The translations under genes and the position numbers were made by a program. 32,720 nt of DNA from Guptibacillus hwajinpoensis (GTDB taxonomy: Bacteria; Bacillota; Bacilli; Bacillales; Bacillaceae_J), in contig JAENZK010000006.1 of NCBI GenBank assembly GCA_016841285.1, positions 1 through 32,720 on the forward strand, in the 5' to 3' direction. Below are positions 25,790 to 32,720 of this stretch, one piece after another (position 1 is the stretch's first letter; each line of letters begins with the position of its first letter). The notes beneath the pieces were generated by a model, which saw only the letters and a program-made list of their open reading frames with translations, searched no databases and had not been told where the DNA came from.

Positions 25790-26242
25790 TTAGTAGGAAT
25801 CCTTCCTCCTATTTTTATTGTGCAATTCAAACGTTTCTTCATAGTCATCCCATTTTACATTTACTTGTATTACCTCGTCTTCATTTACTTTTGCACCGTT
25901 TCCAGATTTTCCGCCATGTTTAAATGTAACCTCTGTGGGAGGCTCATCAAATTCCATTGTACTACTTCCGCCACCTGCAGATGTTTTATAGGAGTATTCA
26001 AGAGTTTTCACTGTAGAAATCTCTTCCAAAGACCCTTTGTATGTTAGGACAAAATTATCGTTATTTTCATTAGAGTAGGTAATAGTTCCATCTTTTTTTC
26101 CCCATATTTCTGTTCCCTTAAAAGAATATTGAGCTTTCCAATATTCGCCCTCTCCATTATATTTATAATCATAATGGATTTTTTCGTTTGAACAAGCAGT
26201 TAAGACCATGATTGTAAATAATAGGGTGAGTATATTTTTCAA
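25790..26242 (-). CDS. Putative lipoprotein
   Basis: Lipobox LLFTIMVLTACSNE; TTG start at 26242 with GGGGGCGG RBS; the longer ORF start overlaps the neighbouring gene. Confidence 0.65.
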   Translation of the reverse strand: MKNILTLLFTIMVLTACSNEKIHYDYKYNGEGEYWKAQYSFKGTEIWGKKDGTITYSNENNDNFVLTYKGSLEEISTVKTLEYSYKTSAGGGSSTMEFDEPPTEVTFKHGGKSGNGAKVNEDEVIQVNVKWDDYEETFELHNKNRRKDSY

Positions 26243-26262
26243 TTTAACCGCCCCCTGAATAT

Positions 26263-26700
26263 TTATTTGATTTTCTCCGCCAACTCTAAAATAATTCCCT
26301 CTGGACCACGCACGTAGCATAATTTATATCTTTCTTCATATTGCTGGATCTCACTAAAGATTTCCGTGCCCTTCTTTTTCAACTTTGCAACAATAGCTTC
26401 GATATCATCAACAGCAAAGCAAATATGGCGGATACCGAGCGTATTTGCAAACGGTTGCTGAAGATCTCTATCATCTGATGGCGTATAAAATTTGACTAAC
26501 TCTATCCATGTCTGACCATCTGGCATCCCCAATCCTACACATGCCGTTTTAACATTATTAAGCCCAACTATACGATCCAACTGTTCTCCATCCAACTCCC
26601 ATTCCGCTTTCACTTCAAGTCCTAAATCGAGAAAAAACGCTTTAGCCCCTGAAAGATCATTTACGTTTATACTCACATGATCTATTCTATTGATCTTCAT
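26263..26700 (-). CDS. VOC (glyoxalase/bleomycin-resistance) family protein
   Basis: IDHVSINVNDLSGAKAFFLDLGLEV...IRHICFAVDDIEAIVAKLKKKGTEI...YVRGPEGIILELAE. Confidence 0.95.
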   Translation of the reverse strand: MKINRIDHVSINVNDLSGAKAFFLDLGLEVKAEWELDGEQLDRIVGLNNVKTACVGLGMPDGQTWIELVKFYTPSDDRDLQQPFANTLGIRHICFAVDDIEAIVAKLKKKGTEIFSEIQQYEERYKLCYVRGPEGIILELAEKIK

Positions 26701-26792
26701 ACTTTATACCTCCTATGTTCCTATTGTTTTCAATGCCTGTATTCGTGTGTATCTGCTTCTTCCAGATACACCCCCTTTAGTAAAAATACTGT

Positions 26793-27251
26793 TTATAGCT
26801 TATCCATAAACGATAGTACATGTTCTTTCACTTTTTCTTTATCTTCCTTTGACATATTATCTAATTTAAACTGTTCTATATTTTCATCGGGAATTAGGAT
26901 TGTTGACGGTTCCTGAAGTTCCTCTTTACGATTTTCACCATCTTCCGCTTGAGTAACATTAGATTTATTAAAACTTGAATGCATTATTTCTGTTCTTAAA
27001 TAATTTCCTTCTGTATCGTAAAAGTCCTCAATGGCTTTAATATCAGTTTTTATATGATTTTTACCTTCTTCAATACTCGTTATAGAATTTACCTTTTTGT
27101 AACCCGTTGTTTCAAAAAAACCTTCCCCGTTTTGTTCTAGTGTTTCTATAACAAACACTTCAATATGTTGAACCTTTTCCACATTACTGCACGCACTTAA
27201 AAGGAAAATGCTTAACAACAATAAACTCATGATGAAAAAATTAACCTTCAA
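26793..27251 (-). CDS. Putative lipoprotein
   Basis: MKVNFFIMSLLLLSIFLLSACSN lipobox. Confidence 0.7.
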   Translation of the reverse strand: MKVNFFIMSLLLLSIFLLSACSNVEKVQHIEVFVIETLEQNGEGFFETTGYKKVNSITSIEEGKNHIKTDIKAIEDFYDTEGNYLRTEIMHSSFNKSNVTQAEDGENRKEELQEPSTILIPDENIEQFKLDNMSKEDKEKVKEHVLSFMDKL

Positions 27252-27408
27252 ATCTTACTCCCCCCTTATTAGGGAATTTTACCATAAAACCCCATTGCAT
27301 CATTAAACATTCCTGCATTTTTACTTCAATAAAAAAAGGCACTAATCCTTTTTGGATCAAAGCCTGTTATTTTTGTATAAACGCAACCCGTTAGCTCAAC
27401 AAGTAAAT

Positions 27409-27663
27409 TTAGTTCCTTTTCTTTATTATTGGTATCTCAAGAGAAAGTATATCTTCCTCTAAATTTAGCATTTTCTGTTCAACCATCTCTTTTGTATCCT
27501 TTACACCTTGGTTATAAAAATAAGGACCAATTTCTTTTAATACAAAATCAAGTAGGTTTTCCGCGGCTATATTCCCAATTTCTTCTGATCGTTCATTGTA
27601 AAAATACTCTTGCAATAAACTAATTATCTCTTCTTTGTTCTCTTTCGGAATTCTAATAATCAT
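27409..27663 (-). CDS. DUF2164-family protein
   Basis: MIIRIPKENKEEIISLLQEYFYNERSEEIGNIAAENLLDFVLKEIGPYFYNQGVKDTKE; ATG 27663 with AAAGGAGAG RBS. Confidence 0.85.
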   Translation of the reverse strand: MIIRIPKENKEEIISLLQEYFYNERSEEIGNIAAENLLDFVLKEIGPYFYNQGVKDTKEMVEQKMLNLEEDILSLEIPIIKKRN

Positions 27664-27769
27664 CAAAATCTCTCCTTTAATCCTTTTAAAATCTTCTTCC
27701 ACTATACTCCCTTAATAAAGAAAGAAGCGAATACTCTTGTTAAGCATTCGCCCCCGTTAGTGGGATATG

Positions 27770-28075
27770 TTACTTTCCTATTAGAAAGTTTTGTGGATTA
27801 TGGAAGGAATTAACGGAGGTAAAACTTTCTATCAAGTCAAAGGTTTTCTTAATCTCATTAAATTCAAGTACCAATACTTCCCCAAGCATACCAGAATTTA
27901 AAGTATTATCAACAATTGCTATTCTATTTTCACCAAGTTGTACAACACTCTCACCAGCCGAAACATCAACCGATGACGGAAATTCAGATTGAAATGATGG
28001 AACTGGTTTTAAAGCAATTACAATTAAGCATATTAAAATACCTATCATTATATTTTTAGTTGATTTATCTGGCAT
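27770..28075 (-). CDS. Hypothetical membrane-anchored protein
   Basis: N-terminal TM NIMIGILICLIVIAL; ATG 28075 preceded by GGTGGGG. Confidence 0.5.
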   Translation of the reverse strand: MPDKSTKNIMIGILICLIVIALKPVPSFQSEFPSSVDVSAGESVVQLGENRIAIVDNTLNSGMLGEVLVLEFNEIKKTFDLIESFTSVNSFHNPQNFLIGK

Positions 28076-28259
28076 AAACCCCACCCTTTTTATACTTATT
28101 TTACCATAACGAAACCAATTGTCTTTATTGAATTAAACAGCTTCGTTGAAAGAGCGACTGCTCTACCTATGTCCTTCTTAATGAACACTGAATGTCAGTG
28201 TTAGTTTCTGAACAAATGGTTATACTAGGTATTACTTTTGAAATTTAAAGGGTGATATT

Positions 28260-28772
28260 GTGATTTATATTTATAATGATTATGCGGGAACACATAGCAC
28301 CGCATTGGCAGCAGCTTATCATTTAAAAAAATTGCCCACTGATCGAAAACTAACCAAGCAGGAAATCTTGAATGTAGACTATTTTACTAAGTTGACAAAG
28401 GATGATTTTGGGAAGATATTTTTTCATGGTATTGATGATGAGGGAAATGCTGTTTATTCAATTGGTCGTAAAAGAAGCAAATTAGTTATTCCAGCATTAA
28501 AAGAGCTAAGCCAATTATTGCAAGAAAATGATCAGAGTAAGGAAAGAATTATCTTTTCAAATACATCTCCCACAGTTCCACTTGCTATGACAATGGGAGG
28601 TTTATTTTCCAGAGGATTACATATTGATATCATTGGTGTACCTTTATTAGTGATTGGTGCCAAACAATGCTGTAATAATATTATTAGTTTAGTTGAGTAC
28701 ACTAAACAAATTGGTCAATCAACCAATGAAAAAGTTATTATATTGGAAAATAAAGAATTTAAAAAACTCTGA
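28260..28772 (+). CDS. DUF3189-family protein
   Basis: MIYIYNDYAGTHSTALAAAYHLKKLP...FFHGIDDEGNAVYSIGRKRSK...IGVPLLVIGAKQCCNNI; GTG start. Confidence 0.85.
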   Translation: MIYIYNDYAGTHSTALAAAYHLKKLPTDRKLTKQEILNVDYFTKLTKDDFGKIFFHGIDDEGNAVYSIGRKRSKLVIPALKELSQLLQENDQSKERIIFSNTSPTVPLAMTMGGLFSRGLHIDIIGVPLLVIGAKQCCNNIISLVEYTKQIGQSTNEKVIILENKEFKKL

Positions 28773-28904
28773 AGAGGATTATGAAAATTGAATGAATAAT
28801 ATTCCCTTCAGGTTCTATAAAGCTCATTGATAGGAGAAAAAGAAAGATAGGATAATACTTAAAACATCATTATCCCACTTTCTATTATCACCTAAATTCC
28901 CTTG

Positions 28905-29630
28905 TTAAAGTTTAAATTGACGAATGAGTTCGTTTAATTTTTCAGCCATTTGAGCAAGTTCATTGGCACTACTTCCTACTTCTTGCATAGCACTATTCGT
29001 TTGTTCAACAGAAGCAGAAGTTTGTTCCACACCTGCCGCTGATTCTTCCGAAGTGGCTGCTATATTTTGGATGGATGTATTCATTTCTTGGCTATTCCTT
29101 GTGATGTCTGTTAAGTTTTCAGTTATTAAGACAATATTACTTACCATTCCCGTAATGGACTCATGAATTTCATTAAAGGTTCTGTCCGTTGTTTGAATCT
29201 GTTCCGTTCCTTTTTCCACCTCTTCATATCCATCACGTAAAGAACTATTAACCATGCTAAATCCGTTTTGAATGTTGAAAACAATTCCAGTAATGTCATT
29301 CACAGATACAGCAACTTGTTCCGCAAGTTTCCTCACTTCATCTGCTACAACTGCAAAGCCTTTTCCATGTTCTCCTGCTCTTGTAGCTTCAATGGCAGCA
29401 TTTAAAGCTAATAGGTTTGTTTGGTCAGTAATATCTTTGATTACTACTACTAATTTGGAATTTCTTTTGACTGAGCATCTAAGTCATTCACCTTTTGAAC
29501 GGAATCTCTCACAATTTCGTCTGTTTTTTTCATCTGCAAGGTGGATGATTGCATCATCTGGCTACCTTCTCTAGTTTTTTGAAGGACTTCATTAGATGTT
29601 GTATTGATAAGTCCGTGTAGGAATTGTGTC
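28905..29630 (-). pseudogene. Truncated, frameshifted methyl-accepting chemotaxis protein
   Basis: C-terminal MCP signalling domain ([49 protein letters not shown]...). Upstream segment [24 protein letters not shown] is in another frame (break near 29450-29465), and no N-terminal sensor region is present. Confidence 0.8.
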
Positions 29631-29696
29631 TAGAAGCATATATCTATACCAGGTTGATATAGCCTTTTTTTGAGGTTCAATATTCCCTTACCTCTT

Positions 29697-30362
29697 TCAC
29701 TTTCTCATAATACGGGTTTTCTCACTAATATGTCTTTCACGGTAATACTGATAAAACCATATAGCAATGGTTAACCATAAAACACTAAGAAAATATCCTG
29801 CTAATATATCGCTTGGATAATGAACCCCAAGATAAATACGACTTATCCCAATTGCAAAGATCATTATGACACTCAGAACAATTAAAATTGTACGTCCCAA
29901 TCGGCTCCCAATATGTCTCCATAGAAGAAAGGTAAGAATTCCGTACAGGGTGCACGCATTGGTTGCATGACCACTAGGAAAGCTGTATCCACTAACCTCA
30001 ATGAGTCGATGTAAATCTGGTCGTGCCCTGTGAAAATACAATTTTAATAATAAAAAAAGAATGTTAGATCCCACCATTACAGCAACAAATAGTATTAACT
30101 CAGAACGATGTTTTAATACTTTGTATAAGAAGAGCAATATAAGAATGGACAGCGGAACAATGAAAACAGTAGAACCTATATTAGTAAAAAATTTCATAAT
30201 GACGGTCAGTGTTGGTGCCTCATATCCCTGAAAAAATGATATAACTATGTTATCAAAATGTATAATCTTATCGGAGGTTATCATGGTTGCTAAGAAAGCA
30301 AAACCGGCAAGCGATAATATACATATTATTAAAGCCCGAGTATGCTGAACCTTTAAATTCAT
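29697..30362 (-). CDS. PAP2-family phosphatase
   Basis: KLYFHRARPDL...SGYSFPSGHATNA...SRIYLGVHYPSDILAG. Confidence 0.95.
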   Translation of the reverse strand: MNLKVQHTRALIICILSLAGFAFLATMITSDKIIHFDNIVISFFQGYEAPTLTVIMKFFTNIGSTVFIVPLSILILLFLYKVLKHRSELILFVAVMVGSNILFLLLKLYFHRARPDLHRLIEVSGYSFPSGHATNACTLYGILTFLLWRHIGSRLGRTILIVLSVIMIFAIGISRIYLGVHYPSDILAGYFLSVLWLTIAIWFYQYYRERHISEKTRIMRK

Positions 30363-30439
30363 TGATCGTGACACCTCATTTAGCAAAATAAATTTTATTG
30401 GGCTCTGCGAAAGCTCCGATTTTAATCACCAGGGCCATC

Positions 30440-30675
30440 TCAAAATTCATGTGTATTCCGAATAAAAGCAGATAAATTCATTTCATCTTCTATAATAATT
30501 AGAATTTTATTCATCTCATTCACCTCATCCCTAAAAGGATTCCATTTGGAAGGTCATCAATACTTTCGTCCATTTTCCGTATACACTATCTATTTCAATC
30601 GTTCCTTGATACATATCTAATAATCTTTTCGTAATCGATAGTCCTAATCCGTTTCCACCATTTTTTCTACTTCTT
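30440..30675 (-). pseudogene. Remnants of a two-component system (histidine kinase C-terminus and response-regulator N-terminus)
   Basis: 30531-30675: GGNGLGLSITKRLLDMYQGTIEIDSVYGKWTKVLMTFQMESF*. 30440-30514: MNKILIIIEDEMNLSAFIRNTHEF*. Confidence 0.75.
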
Positions 30676-31033
30676 TAGCATAACGGAAGACTATGAACGG
30701 CTTACGAAAGTTAAAATAATACAACTTAAAATTTTGATTAAACTTTTTTCATAATCTCCAAAATAAATACACCGACTAAATGCTAACGGGTTTACTTGTG
30801 AGTTTCAAAATAATAAATCACATAAACTTCACAGCATAATTCACATATTTCATAGTAAAAAAGGCTTAAAGACTTAAATATCTCTAAGCACTTTCTAAAT
30901 TTTCTTTTTTCACAAAACACCCGGAAGTTGTACAGGTTCATTAGATGCTAATGCTAGTTTGATATATTAGCGGAGAAATTTCGCTTATTTAGGAAATAGC
31001 ACCGAAAATCGCATAAATAGACTGAGAGATGAA

Positions 31034-31087
31034 GCTAGAAATCCGACTATTGATTCAAAATTCATCAATAAGAGGGATTTTAGCTTG
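31034..31087. repeat. Imperfect inverted repeat (hairpin element)
   Basis: AAGCTAGAAATCCGACTATTGAT / ATCAATAAGAGGGATTTTAGCTT. Confidence 0.6.
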
Positions 31088-31325
31088 CATAATCGGAGTT
31101 TCTCCCCTTATTTTCCGCAAAATGAGCTCGATTCTGAATTTAATGGAAAAACCTCCGGTTATTTTTCAAATAATTTAAATTCTCCAAAATGTTGATAAAT
31201 CAATAAAAAACGCACTGTGAATTATATTAAGAATTCAAGTGCGTTTTGCTATGTGATTAGTATGTTTGTACCTCTAAGATAAACCCATTAAACTCAATGA
31301 TAGTGTTTTTATTTTTGGGAGGCTT

Positions 31326-31964
31326 CTACAATTTTTTTGCCGCTATTTTATTTTTAATAATTGTGAATACAACAGGAAGTAGCGAAACCACAACAATCCC
31401 AAGAATCACTATGCTAAAGTTATCTTTGACAACCGGAATATTACCGAAGAAAAAGCCAGCAAATAAGGCGATAGTAACCCATAGAATTCCACCTATTGCA
31501 TTGTACGATATAAACTTCGAATATGGCATCTTACCTACTCCAGCTACGAAAGGCGCAAATGTCCTAATGATTGGTATAAATCTGGCTAGGATGATGGTGG
31601 CAGAGCCATGCTTTTCAAAGAATTCACTGGTCTGATCCAAATATTCCTTTTTAACAAAACGAATTTTCTCACGTGCAATAACCTTGTCCCGTAAAAAATG
31701 CCCAATGGTGTAATTCACTGTATCTCCGGCTATGGCTGCAATACATAAGATTATGTAAATAGGCAGTAATTTGATGGAGCCAGCTGCCACTAGAGCCCCA
31801 GTCGCAAATAATAGGGAGTCCCCCGGTAAAAATGGCAGTATCACAAGGCCTGTTTCACAAAATACGATGGCAAACAAGATGATATAAATGTATATCCCAT
31901 ATTCATCCATATAAAGACTTAAATGTTTATCGAGATGCAAAAAAATATCAATTAGACTGCTCAC
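31326..31964 (-). CDS. DedA-family membrane protein
   Basis: FCETGLVILPFLPGDSLLFATGAL...FFEKHGSATIILARFIPIIRTFAPFVAGVGKM. Confidence 0.95.
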   Translation of the reverse strand: MSSLIDIFLHLDKHLSLYMDEYGIYIYIILFAIVFCETGLVILPFLPGDSLLFATGALVAAGSIKLLPIYIILCIAAIAGDTVNYTIGHFLRDKVIAREKIRFVKKEYLDQTSEFFEKHGSATIILARFIPIIRTFAPFVAGVGKMPYSKFISYNAIGGILWVTIALFAGFFFGNIPVVKDNFSIVILGIVVVSLLPVVFTIIKNKIAAKKL

Positions 31965-32035
31965 TTTATTATCTCCTAACGTAAAATTCGATTTTTTTCT
32001 GCTTAATAAATGGTTTAATAAAAGCTATCTCGATT

Positions 32036-32720
32036 TTATCCAAAAATAATTACCGCCATTCCAACTACGAAACAGTAGATTGAAAAGTAACCAAGTTTAC
32101 CTTTTTTCATAATATTAATAAACCACTTTAATGAAAAATAGGACGCAACTAAAGAAGCCAAAAAGGCTAGTGCATATGGTAGAAGGAGTTGTCCCATACT
32201 TGGATCGTGAATTAAATCTGAAAGCGATAAAATCATCCCACCTAAGCTCACTGGAATATAGAGAAAAAAGGAAAATTTAAGTGCCGTTTCTCGTTTTGTC
32301 CCTAGAGCCATAGACGACACTATGGTTGCACCTGAACGACTAATCCCCGGTATCAAAGCAACTGCTTGAGATAATCCGATAATGATTGCATCTTTTAATG
32401 TTAATTCACCATCGCTCTTCCTACCCTTTAAATTTCGGATAAGCCAAAGTGCAATCCCTGTTATGATTAAAGTGATACCAATAACTTTGACTCCTTTAAA
32501 TATGGCTGCTATTTGATCTTGAAATAGGACACCAATAATTCCAGCAGGAATGGTGCCAATAATAAGATATAGCACAAAATAAAAGTCCGTTTTCATTTTT
32601 TGATTTTTTTCCGAAACAACAACATATGAAATACTATTCTTTGTTAATTGAATCAAGTCTGTCCGGTAGATAAACAACACAGCTAGTAACGAGGCAAAAT
32701 TGACCAATACTTCAAAACTC
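32036..32720 (-). CDS. uppP: Undecaprenyl-diphosphatase (partial, N-terminus beyond window end)
   Basis: [52 protein letters not shown] open to the window edge. Confidence 0.92.
   Translation of the reverse strand, partial: SFEVLVNFASLLAVLFIYRTDLIQLTKNSISYVVVSEKNQKMKTDFYFVLYLIIGTIPAGIIGVLFQDQIAAIFKGVKVIGITLIITGIALWLIRNLKGRKSDGELTLKDAIIIGLSQAVALIPGISRSGATIVSSMALGTKRETALKFSFFLYIPVSLGGMILSLSDLIHDPSMGQLLLPYALAFLASLVASYFSLKWFINIMKKGKLGYFSIYCFVVGMAVIIFG

Noticed and set aside
1-32720. tRNA, rRNA or prophage genes
   Set aside because: No cloverleaf-like tRNA, rRNA-like sequence or phage structural/integrase ORF was recognised by eye.

Overview
Low-GC Bacillaceae-like chromosomal window. The most interesting content is a pair of adjacent, co-directional genes at 10069-11309. 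Each is split by a single in-frame UGA at a redox-active position: the peroxidatic Cys site of a peroxiredoxin, and a UxxC motif in a GrdB/PrdB-like reductase. Each UGA is followed at the expected distance by a bSECIS-like hairpin, so both genes are read as selenoprotein genes. Other content: (i) a Baeyer-Villiger ketone/alcohol catabolic operon (MFS, ALDH, ADH, esterase, BVMO) with a divergent LuxR-type regulator and a second ADH; (ii) at least 15 copies of a ~26-bp hairpin repeat (GCCAGAG-TTCCCGACC-CTCTGGC) confined to about 650-17600, almost all on one strand, often abutting stop codons, with one copy showing a compensatory stem change; (iii) a 611-bp non-autonomous IS-like cassette (18259-18869) with inverted ends, a perfect 8-bp target duplication and a passenger membrane-protein gene; (iv) a duplicated cold-shock gene; (v) a Fur-box-controlled PAS protein; (vi) nhaB, a KinB-like histidine kinase, two LLM oxidoreductases, a Nif3-like protein, a nucleoside-gate protein, DedA, PAP2 and UppP; (vii) a small belt of decayed MCP and two-component genes. 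Everything is read by eye from the sequence. No database searches were run.
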